Under the pieces are notes generated by a model, which saw only the letters and a program-made list of their open reading frames with translations, ran no database searches and was not told the DNA's origin. Below are positions 1 through 7,942 of a stretch of 64,000 bases of DNA, piece after piece (position 1 is the first letter of the stretch; each line of letters starts with the position of its first letter). The position numbers and the translations under genes were made by a program. Origin of the DNA: Candidatus Paracaedibacter acanthamoebae (GTDB taxonomy: Bacteria; Pseudomonadota; Alphaproteobacteria; Paracaedibacterales; Paracaedibacteraceae); NCBI RefSeq assembly GCF_000742835.1, contig NZ_CP008941.1, forward strand, positions 1,197,001 through 1,261,000, written 5' to 3'.

Positions 1-123
1 ATTGATTATGGCGGATGAGTCAGTGACTGATTCCGCTGCAAGCAGGGAGAAAGCCCATATTGGAGTAAGAAGAGCTGTTATAGCATAGCCAATACTGAAG
101 GGAGGTAAAAATAATTTAACCAT
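1..123 (-). CDS. N-terminus of a secreted protein (partial, runs off window)
   Basis: An open frame reads from an ATG at 123 back to the window edge, 41 codons, starting MVKLFLPPFSIGYAITALLT. It has a basic start, a hydrophobic core and an AESVTD-like mature start after LLAA, which is a typical Sec signal peptide. An AAAGG lies 11 nt before the ATG. Only the signal peptide is visible, so no function can be named. It runs in the same direction as the two secreted genes that follow at 450-1527 and may belong to the same accessory block. Confidence 0.5.
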   Translation of the reverse strand, partial: MVKLFLPPFSIGYAITALLTPIWAFSLLAAESVTDSSAIIN

Positions 124-166
124 TCAATAAGATACCTTTCTTTTTATCTATTCATATAATTTTAGG

Positions 167-221
167 ATCGGTTACTCCTAAACAGTTTATTCTGCAGCAA
201 AAGGAGAAAACCGATTTTTTT
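167..221 (+). terminator. Rho-independent terminator-like hairpin, orphan
   Basis: The left arm ATCGGTT-A-CTCCT pairs with AGGAG-AA-AACCGAT and is followed by a run of seven T on the plus strand. No plus-strand gene precedes it, since the flanking genes are on the minus strand. It may end an unseen small transcript. The rest of the gap 124-449 shows nothing else that I can support. Confidence 0.5.
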
Positions 222-449
222 AGGCATCAAAGTCCATTTATGCAGTTTTTAAAGTAAAAACTATTTTCTTCCTTTTGTTTTCGAAGATAAAAATTAAGTT
301 AATATTAGCAGCCGCTTTTAACAAGTAAAAATCTTCAAATTTTATCTCCTACCCGACTATTTATTCCATCTAGAGATTAAGGGAATGTTTTACCTTCTTC
401 TTGTTATCTAAAAATAATGATCACCTCAAGAAGATATTAAGAAATATGG

Positions 450-734
450 TCATAGAAGACTATATTTCCCCTGTTCGATTGCCTTATAATACTCGCTACA
501 ACCGCTGATTTTCAAACTTTTCCTCGTTCCTACCGCCCCTTGGGGTTTTACATGGTTCATTATAAGGTTAATCGTTTCTAGTTCTCTTGCCTTTCGTGTG
601 AAAGGCGCTGAATTGGAACAAGCGCCTACATCACACTTATTTATTTCTAGTACTTCAGCGGGCCGAGCGGTATCCCGACACATGATTGCGATAACGGTTA
701 AAAACAATCCATAAGATAGAAAAAACTTTTTCAT
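450..734 (-). CDS. Small secreted protein, unknown function
   Basis: A 94-aa product with an N-terminal signal peptide (MKKFFLSYGLFLTVIAIM, cleavage likely near residue 26) and a mature part of about 68 residues with a Cys pair (C34, C39) plus C79, so a disulfide is possible in the periplasm or outside. I do not recognise a family. It lies 37 nt downstream of, and in the same direction as, the larger secreted gene at 772-1527, so the two are probably co-transcribed. By analogy with toxin loci it could be a partner or cognate protein of that gene, but this is inference only. Confidence 0.6.
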   Translation of the reverse strand: MKKFFLSYGLFLTVIAIMCRDTARPAEVLEINKCDVGACSNSAPFTRKARELETINLIMNHVKPQGAVGTRKSLKISGCSEYYKAIEQGKYSLL

Positions 735-771
735 TTATTGCCTCCCAAGTGTTTTAAAATAGAAGCTATAA

Positions 772-1527
772 TCAATTATTGAAAAGGGCATTAAGCCAAG
801 CAACTGTAACCATATCTAATGGAAGCTCGTTGCTATGGGGATCAAACCACTTCCCATGTTGATTAGCACCTGTCCGTATAAAAGGCCCCGCAACAAAACC
901 AGCTTCCCCTTCTAAAGCATATACTTCAGAGTTTTTATCGGTTAGAGCATAAAACTGGAGACGGGCATCTTGCTTAGTATCGACTCTCAAGTTTCCTGTT
1001 CTAATGAAGTAAGCACCCTTATTAAGGGTTGTTTCTATGGTTAACGCTAATTGACGAGTACCGACATCCTTACTTTCCTTCATTTTATTTAAGGCATAAT
1101 TTAACCATGTCCGCGATCCCTGGCGCCCACTTTTAGGAGCACCTAACCTACTTTTAAATTCCGCTGCAGTAATACTTGCACTCTTCGACATTTTTGATTC
1201 ATGTAGAATGATTAAATCCTTTCCCTTAATTTTTGTAAAAGCCACCAAATCAATCCCATGCACTTTGTCATATTGAGCAAAATGAGTTTCAATCTTTTTA
1301 TCGGTCAGTAATTTTTTTACAAAATTTTCTCCACAGCCCCCAATATTTTGATTAAGAGGACAGGCCATACATTGCTGACATCCAGAGGCATTATTTAAAG
1401 AAATAACTTCAACGTCATCCAACCTGCCTGCCTCGACCGTGGATAATAAAACCGATATACCTGTCAGTAAGGCATAAGTATAAGAAGTTATTTTGGTGGA
1501 AAAAGGCATTTTTTTCTGAATAATCAT
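772..1527 (-). CDS. Secreted protein with restriction-endonuclease-fold toxin-like signature
   Basis: A 251-aa product. Residues about 11-33 form a signal peptide or membrane anchor ending VEA. A Cys-rich stretch follows (C50, C53, C56, C65; CxxCxxC spacing), then a block resembling the PD-(D/E)xK core of restriction-endonuclease-fold polymorphic toxins: HGID (D93), HESK (E110, K112) at the end of a hydrophobic strand, and QGSRTWL (136-142), the downstream helix motif common in Tox-REase domains. What is seen: the D...ExK order and the QxSxxW motif. Inference: an exported nuclease effector. There is no delivery domain such as RHS, PAAR or CdiA repeats. It could also be a catalytically dead relative. 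It lies divergent from the LuxR-NB-ARC regulator, with 317 nt between them. Confidence 0.6.
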   Translation of the reverse strand: MIIQKKMPFSTKITSYTYALLTGISVLLSTVEAGRLDDVEVISLNNASGCQQCMACPLNQNIGGCGENFVKKLLTDKKIETHFAQYDKVHGIDLVAFTKIKGKDLIILHESKMSKSASITAAEFKSRLGAPKSGRQGSRTWLNYALNKMKESKDVGTRQLALTIETTLNKGAYFIRTGNLRVDTKQDARLQFYALTDKNSEVYALEGEAGFVAGPFIRTGANQHGKWFDPHSNELPLDMVTVAWLNALFNN

Positions 1528-1743
1528 AAGATTCCCCTTAAGCTGATCTTTTTTTACAATAAATTATTGCTACTCTACCTTTAGAAAAGTTCTCCTCAAG
1601 AGAGCCCCCTAGGTTTTCATTAAAGCCCTTCTGTCAATAGGATATGCTTTAATTTTCACACCTTATTCATAAAAAAATTCTTTTCCTCTCGCTTAAATTT
1701 GCGTAAGGTAAGCACCTAAGTAAAGATTACGTAAATAAAAAAA

Positions 1744-1808
1744 GCTGAAAAAAATGTTAAACTTCCTTTTGGGTTTAACTGAATGGTTAAGTAAAATACT
1801 TTTTCAGC
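1744..1808 (+). promoter_or_regulatory. Nested inverted repeat in the leader of the LuxR/NB-ARC gene
   Basis: The outer arms GCTGAAAAA (1744-1752) and TTTTTCAGC (1800-1808) enclose inner arms GTTAAAC (1756-1762) and GTTTAAC (1773-1779). The block ends 36 nt before the ATG at 1845, so it could be an operator for the HTH protein or a 5' UTR structure. No T-run follows, so it is not a standard terminator. The divergent gap 1528-1844 otherwise holds only AT-rich sequence in which I cannot fix a promoter. Confidence 0.35.
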
Positions 1809-1844
1809 CCATTTAATTTTAACAGAGTATGTTATTTTCCGAAG

Positions 1845-4800
1845 ATGATAGATAATCAAGAAGGTTTTTTAGACCGGACGTATATAAAACAACTTTATAC
1901 AATAAATGGTATTAAATTTAGCCAGCGCGAGATAGATATTATTGCCTGTCTCTTAAATGGAAGGGCTCCTAAAGGGATTGCCTCTTTCCTTTCCATTTCG
2001 CCCCGCACAATTGAAACACATATACGTAGCATTATGCTTAAATCGGACTGCCATTCACGGGAAGGAATAATAAATTTTATTGAAAAGACGCCGCAAATCT
2101 CTCTTTTAAGAAAGCATTATTTCAATCTACTCAGCGATCTTACTTTTAAACAAAAATTACAAGAGATTGCAAAGCTTATCCCCCAGCCCCCACCCCTTAT
2201 TTCTCTCATTTTTAAAAAAGAAAATACGGCAAGCCTAGCTCTTGCTCGCGATCTTGAAAAACATTTAAAGCTCATCGGCGCCCCTTGTTCTTTAATTCCG
2301 CAACAAAAGGGCCTTCCTCTTCCCTCTTTAAGGTCCAAGGAAGATGCTCAATTAAACGAGTATTTCCTAATTGTAGATCCTCATGATTGGATAATACAGA
2401 TTAAAGCCAACGCGAGCGAAGAAAAAGACCCCCTTTCTTTTATTCACAGCCTGACAGAAAAAACAGAACATATCCTCTTTCTTTTATTAGATAAAGAAAT
2501 TTCCCTTTCACTTCCTCCAGAGGTCGAAAATATTTCCGCCATAGACTTTAGAGTGCAGCAAAAATATTATGATAGTGTTTTTGAGATTTTAAGGAGAATT
2601 ATAAATAACCCTAAGCTCGAAACCTTAATTTGTCAGTTTAACGAACAATATACTCCCCCCGCTAGCGATTATGTAGTTTCCTCAGATACCCCTAAAAGGG
2701 AAGAAAAATTACCTTTATCAAATGATAATTTGCCCAGATATCGTATGAAAAAATTTTATAAAACTTGTTTGGGGGTGGCAACATTTATCTCAATAATTAT
2801 GGGAATAATATGGGCAGAAAAAAAAGGTCTACAAGCCGCCTTCTTGTCCTCTACTCAGTCAGTTCGCTCAGATTTATTTATTCCCACTGATACAGCCCTT
2901 CTCCCTCGGCCTGAGCTTCTTTCAAAGATAGAAAAAAGCCTAAATAAAAAACAAGCTATTCAAGTGGTTGCTTTGGTCGGAATCGGGGGCGCAGGTAAAA
3001 CCACCCTGGCGCGGCAATATGCGCGCAAACAACAAGTTTCTGTAACGTGGGAAATCAATGCAGAGAATAAGGAAAATCTAATTAACTCCTTTGAACGATT
3101 AGCCCATGCTCTTGCTAAAACAGATGCAGAAAGAAAATATTTACAAGAAATTGAAGAAATTAAAAGGGCTGAAGAAAGGGAACAAAAAATACTCTCCTTT
3201 GTAAAAGAAAAATTGAGAGCCCATCCTAATTGGATATTAATATACAATGAAGTCAATAATTTTACCCAGATGCAAAACTATATTCCGCATGATCAAACTA
3301 TATGGGGGAAAGGAAAAGTTATTCTTACAACCCGTGATAGCAATATTAGCAATAATGGTTACATCGATAACACCATCCAAATAGGAGAATTGACGCTTAA
3401 CGAGAAATTAGCTCTTTTTATAAAAATTATGAAGAATAAGGATTCAAACCAATTTCTCTCTCATCAAAAAGAGCAAGCACAAATTTTCTTAAGTCAGTTA
3501 CCACCCTTTCCGTTAGACATCTCTATTGCTGCCTATTATTTAAAGAGCACGCAGGTTTCTTATGAAAAATATTTAGAATATTTAAAAAATTATGATAGTG
3601 ACTTTGCCTTTATTCAGGAAAATATTTTAAAAGGAGCCAATAATTATTCCCGAAGTCGCTACAGCATTATTGCATTATCTCTAAAAAGCCTTATGGAAAC
3701 CAACAAAGACTTTGAAGAGCTATTGTTGTTCATTTCCCTTTTAAATACTCAAGATATCCCTAAACCCTTATTAGATGCTCATAAAAGTGAAGTTGTTGTG
3801 GATAATTTTATCTATAACTTAAAAAAATATTCTCTTTTAACCGACAGTAATTCTAACTCGGTGTATTCGTTTCCAACGCTTTCCACCCATAAAAGCACAC
3901 AGGAAATAAGCTTAATCTATTTAATAAAAGCATTTCGTTTGAATCAAAATCCTCATTATCTGCAGACCATTTCGAAGACTTTGGAAAAATATATAGAGAC
4001 AATCACATCTGAGGAAGATTTTTCAAAGATGAAGCTTTTAGCAAGTCATTCTGAAGTTTTTTTAAGTCACTCTATTGGCATAGATAATAACTTAAGGGCA
4101 GCCTTAAAAGGTAAATTGGGGATTATTTATTTTTATCTAGGAGATTATAGCAAATCTCACAAAATTTTAGAAGAAAGCCTTGCAAGCCTCGATAGAACCT
4201 CTGCGGAAAATCAATTTAGATTGGCTCATATATTAACCCATCTAGGAATGGTTTATAGAAAATTTGGAAATTATGAAAAGGCCAAAAATTTACTTGAAAC
4301 CAGCATTCAGCTTTATCGCATTCACTCACCCAACAATCGAATAGAAATTGCCCAATCTTTAAGATATCTGGGAATGATATACAAAAGTTTAGGGAATTAC
4401 GAAAAAGCAAAGGAACTCTTTGAAGAAAGTCTCCTCATTCATAAAACCCATTTTTCTGAAAATCACCGAGGATTTGCATGGTCATTAGGATCACTAGGTT
4501 CCGTTTATAGAGAACTAGGTCAGTATGAAAAGGCCAGGGATTTACTTGAACAAAGTTTGGCAGTTTACAAAAAAAACTTTCCTAAAAATCATGGCGGATT
4601 GGCATGGACTTTGGCCCATTTAGGAAGAGTCTACATATCCATAGGAAATTATGAAAAAGCTAAGGACTTATTTGAACAAAGCCTTATGATTTATAGAACC
4701 CATCTTTCTAAGAATAATGTAAGAATTTCATGGGTATTGGCACCTTTAGGAATCGTATATGGAGAATTAGGAGATTATGAAAAAGCCAGGGATTTACTTG

Positions 4801-5300
4801 AACGAAGCTTAGCAATTTATAGTAGTAATCTAGCCGAGGGTCACATTGCCATGGCTTGGACAACGGCACACTTAGGCTCCGTTTATAAAGGGTTAGGAAA
4901 TTATGAAAAAGCTAGGTCCTTACTGAATAAAAGCCTTATAGATTATGAAAAACATTATGGTAAAAATCACCGCGAGAATGCACGCATTTTAATGGAATTA
5001 GGAAAATTATATTTTCTTGAAGGAAATTTGAAATCAGCCGAAGATCTTTTTATCAAGTCTTTAAATATATTCTTACAAAACCAACATCCCGAAACCTATG
5101 TAGCCTTAGAATGTTTAGCAGATCTCTATCTAAAAAAATCTTCCTACGCAATAAGCGAAGATAATACAGAACAGTCTGCAAAATTTAAAGAGCAAAGTAA
5201 TAAGCATCTAAATCAAGCCCTCACTATTGTAAAAAAACATTTCCCCCACAATTCCCCTCATCTGAAAAGGATACAATATAAAATAGATAGAACGGGATAG
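1845..5300 (+). CDS. LuxR-type HTH / TM / NB-ARC ATPase / TPR regulator (STAND-like)
   Basis: A 1151-aa multidomain signal protein. Residues about 23-80 are a LuxR/GerE-type HTH (SQREIDIIACLLNG, then SPRTIETHIRSI). About 100-255 is an unassigned domain. A single membrane helix lies at about 305-325 after a KK-rich start. A P-loop of NB-ARC type follows (GIGGAGKTT, G379-T387), with a weak Walker B (WILIYNEVNN, where the family usually has DN/DD) and an ILTTR sensor. From about 745 to 1120 there are TPRs, the central ones being close 42-residue copies built on YGELGDYEKARDLLERSL-type units. Architecture suggests a membrane-tethered NTP-dependent switch: the HTH is cytoplasmic, and one helix would put the ATPase/TPR part on the other side unless the helix is not inserted. 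Function and target are unknown. Confidence 0.85.
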   Translation: MIDNQEGFLDRTYIKQLYTINGIKFSQREIDIIACLLNGRAPKGIASFLSISPRTIETHIRSIMLKSDCHSREGIINFIEKTPQISLLRKHYFNLLSDLTFKQKLQEIAKLIPQPPPLISLIFKKENTASLALARDLEKHLKLIGAPCSLIPQQKGLPLPSLRSKEDAQLNEYFLIVDPHDWIIQIKANASEEKDPLSFIHSLTEKTEHILFLLLDKEISLSLPPEVENISAIDFRVQQKYYDSVFEILRRIINNPKLETLICQFNEQYTPPASDYVVSSDTPKREEKLPLSNDNLPRYRMKKFYKTCLGVATFISIIMGIIWAEKKGLQAAFLSSTQSVRSDLFIPTDTALLPRPELLSKIEKSLNKKQAIQVVALVGIGGAGKTTLARQYARKQQVSVTWEINAENKENLINSFERLAHALAKTDAERKYLQEIEEIKRAEEREQKILSFVKEKLRAHPNWILIYNEVNNFTQMQNYIPHDQTIWGKGKVILTTRDSNISNNGYIDNTIQIGELTLNEKLALFIKIMKNKDSNQFLSHQKEQAQIFLSQLPPFPLDISIAAYYLKSTQVSYEKYLEYLKNYDSDFAFIQENILKGANNYSRSRYSIIALSLKSLMETNKDFEELLLFISLLNTQDIPKPLLDAHKSEVVVDNFIYNLKKYSLLTDSNSNSVYSFPTLSTHKSTQEISLIYLIKAFRLNQNPHYLQTISKTLEKYIETITSEEDFSKMKLLASHSEVFLSHSIGIDNNLRAALKGKLGIIYFYLGDYSKSHKILEESLASLDRTSAENQFRLAHILTHLGMVYRKFGNYEKAKNLLETSIQLYRIHSPNNRIEIAQSLRYLGMIYKSLGNYEKAKELFEESLLIHKTHFSENHRGFAWSLGSLGSVYRELGQYEKARDLLEQSLAVYKKNFPKNHGGLAWTLAHLGRVYISIGNYEKAKDLFEQSLMIYRTHLSKNNVRISWVLAPLGIVYGELGDYEKARDLLERSLAIYSSNLAEGHIAMAWTTAHLGSVYKGLGNYEKARSLLNKSLIDYEKHYGKNHRENARILMELGKLYFLEGNLKSAEDLFIKSLNIFLQNQHPETYVALECLADLYLKKSSYAISEDNTEQSAKFKEQSNKHLNQALTIVKKHFPHNSPHLKRIQYKIDRTG

Positions 5301-5302
5301 TT

Positions 5303-5340
5303 CTTCTGTAAATATTCAGTATTTATAGAAGTTATTTCTG
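5303..5340 (+). terminator. Terminator-like hairpin after the regulator gene
   Basis: The arms CTTCTGTAAATA (5303-5314) and TATTTATAGAAG (5320-5331) make a 12-bp stem with one G-U pair, followed by TTATTTCTGTTTT. It begins 3 nt after the TAG of the upstream gene. The remaining gap to 5591 is AT-rich with no gene that I can support. Confidence 0.45.
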
Positions 5341-5591
5341 TTTTCCACAAAGTTTCTTACCCCTAAGACCTTATCCCTTTCCCAGCTCTTCGACCCGGAA
5401 AATAAACCTTTTTCCGATTATTTCTTAGAAAATATTTATAAGAAATAAGAATTTAATGAAAAATAGGTCACACTGCTTTTTTATAAAACGAACGCAATAG
5501 TGAAAGAAAAGCTATCTTTCAAATTTACCTCCCCCACACTGCTACCGTAATATTTTTGTACTTTATCAATACCAATAGAAAGTTATTAAAA

Positions 5592-6344
5592 ATGTTTGCC
5601 CATCCTTATAAAACTGCTATGCCTGTCAGAGATGATTTAGAAACTGGAAATTTGCAGCAAAGGGAGTGTAAGCTGCTAATATTTGATTTTGATGGTGTCC
5701 TTGTGGATACCCAAGAAGTTATTAACGAAATTCAATATGAATACCTTAAGGGAAATTATAACCTTCATCTCCCTTTTGAGCTTTATACTCAAAAATTCTC
5801 AGGTATGCGTATGGAAACAATAGTAGGTATTTTACAGCAGCAAGAAAATTTTTCTCCGCTTGTATCCGCTCTCAGCATTTCGCAGACTATCGATGACTTA
5901 GTTTTAGAACAGTTATTAAAACAAGAGGTTTCACCGCTGACGGGGGTTGTTCAATTCTTAGAGGAGTCCCATATTAAAAGATGCATTGCTTCTAACTGTT
6001 CTTTTAAATTGCTAAAGGCTTTTCTTAAAGCAAGCAAACTTGACAAGTTTTTTAAAGACAATGTTTTTAGCGCAGACATGGTGAAGCACCCGAAACCCGC
6101 TCCCGATCTATTTCTCTATGCCGCCACAGAAATGTCAGAAAAAGTACAGAATTGTTTAGTGATCGAAGATAGCCTCGTGGGCATACAAGCTGCTACCGCC
6201 GCAGGAATAAGAGTGATTGGCTTTCTAGGCGGTAGCCATGTCTTGCCAGGTAACATAGAAAAATTATTACAAGCAGGGGCGGAAACCGTTATTAATGATA
6301 TGCGTCAATTGACATCGTATCTTAACCGCAGCCATGCCCCCTAA
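5592..6344 (+). CDS. HAD-superfamily hydrolase (phosphoglycolate phosphatase/beta-PGM-like)
   Basis: A 250-aa product from the ATG at 5592. An in-frame TTG at 5556 would add 12 residues with no better ribosome site. HAD motif I is FDFDGVLVDT (D32 nucleophile, D34 acid/base), motif II is the Ser in IASNCS (about S134), motif III is K168 in HPKPAPDLF, and motif IV is VIEDS (D193). An alpha-helical cap sits between motifs I and II. It belongs to subfamily IA, whose members dephosphorylate small phospho-metabolites such as phosphoglycolate or sugar phosphates. The motifs do not fix the substrate. It stands alone, with no operon partners. The N-terminal ~25 residues before the HAD core are unusual and may mean that the true start is the ATG at 5619. 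Confidence 0.85.
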   Translation: MFAHPYKTAMPVRDDLETGNLQQRECKLLIFDFDGVLVDTQEVINEIQYEYLKGNYNLHLPFELYTQKFSGMRMETIVGILQQQENFSPLVSALSISQTIDDLVLEQLLKQEVSPLTGVVQFLEESHIKRCIASNCSFKLLKAFLKASKLDKFFKDNVFSADMVKHPKPAPDLFLYAATEMSEKVQNCLVIEDSLVGIQAATAAGIRVIGFLGGSHVLPGNIEKLLQAGAETVINDMRQLTSYLNRSHAP

Positions 6345-6423
6345 GTCTAAACCCGCCAAGATGTTTTTTAAACTGAAGAAATTTAAAAGCTTTATACAAA
6401 TTTACTATGAATAATTACTCTTT

Positions 6424-6464
6424 TAGAGACCCACTTTCTCCCGGAGAGAAAAAGTAAATCTCTA
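6424..6464 (-). terminator. Terminator of the KGG-repeat gene
   Basis: Arms TAGAGA...TCTCTA enclose a second stem, TTTCTC/GAGAAA, with a CCGGA-type loop. It sits 22-60 nt past the stop of the minus-strand gene at 6486 and is followed on that strand by AAAAGAGTAATT, so the U-tract is poor. Confidence 0.4.
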
Positions 6465-6485
6465 AATTACTATGAGCAATGAAGA

Positions 6486-6881
6486 CTATTTATCTTCATC
6501 TTCTCCAGAAGATCCGTGGGCTTGACCACCCTTGCGTCCCCTCTCCGCCATGCCCTCATGGCCCGCTTTTTCGGCACTTGCATGACCACCTTTTTGGCCT
6601 CTTTCTGACATGCCCTCATGGCCCGCTTTTTCGGCACTTGCATGACCACCTTTTTGGCCTCTTTCTGACATGCCCTCATGCCCTGCTTTTTCGGCACTTG
6701 CATGACCACCTTTTTGGCCTCTTTCTGACATGCCCTCATGCCCTGCTTTTTCGGCACTTGCATGACCACCTTTACTTGCTATATCTTTTACTTGTTCCTC
6801 AGGCATAGAGGCAAAACCTTTTTTTGCATTACTAGATTCTTGCTTGTTATCTTTATTATTTTCATTTGTTTTATTCACCAT
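6486..6881 (-). CDS. KGG-repeat stress protein (YciG/GsiB-like)
   Basis: A 131-aa hydrophilic protein. The start is set at the ATG at 6881 (MVNKTNENN) because GAGGAG lies 7 nt before it; an ATG 15 nt upstream has no such site. After a polar leader comes KGFASMPEEQVKDIASKGG, the stress-induced KGG motif (PF10685), then near-identical 20-residue units GHASAEKAGHEGMSERGQKG repeated about four times, and an acidic tail. Homologues such as E. coli YciG and Bacillus GsiB are general-stress or desiccation proteins resembling LEA proteins, intrinsically disordered and cytoplasmic. The ferritin-like gene at 7236-7682 just upstream recalls the yciG-yciF pairing. A short relative lies at 19931-20098. 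Confidence 0.85.
   Translation of the reverse strand: MVNKTNENNKDNKQESSNAKKGFASMPEEQVKDIASKGGHASAEKAGHEGMSERGQKGGHASAEKAGHEGMSERGQKGGHASAEKAGHEGMSERGQKGGHASAEKAGHEGMAERGRKGGQAHGSSGEDEDK
6549..6773. repeat. 60-bp tandem repeat coding for KGG units
   Basis: Almost four copies of a 60-bp unit containing TGCCCTCATG and TCGGCACTTGCATGACCACC lie in perfect register. Copies differ only by GGCCC/GCCCT changes and at the edges. Nucleotide identity this high among coding repeats implies recent slippage or unequal crossing-over, so copy number is likely to vary between strains. Confidence 0.85.
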
Positions 6882-7129
6882 GAGAAATCTCCTCAATTTT
6901 AATATTTATTGCAACTCTCTCTATTAATTCTCTTCACTAACTTCATAAGTAAAGATGTATATAAAAACTAGACAGGTTAATATTAATAATCTTTTAATCT
7001 AAAGATTTTCTACAGAATTACTTATTAAAGTTTCATTTTATTAGAAAGGATCTGGCTATAAAGACTATGGCTAATCTCGGGAAGAATAATACTAACAAGC
7101 TATTTAGGGTATTTAAAAAAATCTTATAA

Positions 7130-7210
7130 AATAAGCTGCCTTACCTTAAAAGACCCCCTTTTTTATTAAAGCATATAGGTAAGCCCGCCCCCCCCCAACG
7201 GCAGCTTATT
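7130..7210. repeat. Nested inverted repeat downstream of the ferritin-like gene
   Basis: Perfect 11-bp arms AATAAGCTGCC (7130-7140) and GGCAGCTTATT (7200-7210) enclose TTACCT / AGGTAA as a second stem and a C9 run (7188-7196 region). It may be a terminator with a long loop, a small structured RNA or a mini-transposon remnant. The gap 6897-7235 holds no gene that I can support. Confidence 0.4.
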
Positions 7211-7235
7211 GATGCGAGATTATACCCTTTTATAG

Positions 7236-7682
7236 TCAACTAATTGCGGATTCTATCCAGGCTCGATGCCGTCGCTCATCTTTTAAAGCTTCTTTAAGGA
7301 AATCTTCCGAATCTTTCCACATATCACTAAAGTTATTTAATCGTTCATAGGCTGTATTGGTATCATCTTCATTTGTTTTCATAGCTGTTAAAATTGCCTT
7401 ATCACCAATGAGTCCAGCCAAAACCACTTTACCTTCCGCTAGCCAATGTTTTGACATATCTGGGCCTTGCGGTGCCTCTTCGTTATGCTTTTTAAGGACA
7501 TTAGAAAACTCTCGGATATGGCGCTCATGGTCCTTTAAAAATTCACCCATTTTATCTTTATATTGTTTGCTTTCTAAGCGGTCAATTGCGGCTTTATAGG
7601 CTTCGACTGCATCATATTCAAGCTCTATTAAGTCTTTCAGAGCATCGATAAAATTTTTTTCTAATCCCACCATCGTTACCAT
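7236..7682 (-). CDS. Ferritin-like four-helix-bundle protein
   Basis: A 148-aa helical protein. Start at the ATG at 7682 (AAGGAG 8 nt upstream). Four amphipathic helices can be read. Candidate di-metal ligands of the ferritin-like fold are E20/E27 in DLIELEYDAVEAY, E53/H55 in DHERHIREF, and E136/H139 in DERRHRAW. The family (DUF2383/YciF-like) is small, cytoplasmic and often stress-induced next to KGG-repeat genes, as here. Iron or peroxide chemistry is plausible but not shown. A second gene of the broader group lies at 18863-19312. Function beyond the fold is inference. Confidence 0.75.
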   Translation of the reverse strand: MVTMVGLEKNFIDALKDLIELEYDAVEAYKAAIDRLESKQYKDKMGEFLKDHERHIREFSNVLKKHNEEAPQGPDMSKHWLAEGKVVLAGLIGDKAILTAMKTNEDDTNTAYERLNNFSDMWKDSEDFLKEALKDERRHRAWIESAIS

Positions 7683-7942
7683 AATATTTTCTCCTTCTAT
7701 GGACTTTTTCTAAAAATATTTTTTCTAGAGTAAAAATGCTAAGTGAAAAAAATTCTTTTTATCCTTATTTTCTTTTGAGTTTAAAACGCCACGACCTCCT
7801 CTAACTTTGTATAATTTAATTGAATCGTGGGAAAATTCGTCCCAAAGTAAGGATGACTGCAATTTTATTGAATAGTATTAATAATTTTTTAAAAAAATTA
7901 TTTTAAATTAAAATTACAAGGCTACCCTCACTTAAAAATGTA

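Noticed and set aside
6549-6773. CRISPR-like regular spacing
   Set aside because: The repeats are directly adjacent with no unique spacers and are in-frame coding units. No CRISPR array or cas gene is in the window.
6479-6808. Plus-strand repeat protein opposite the KGG gene
   Set aside because: Mirror of a 60-bp coding repeat; the minus frame has the KGG motif and a ribosome site.
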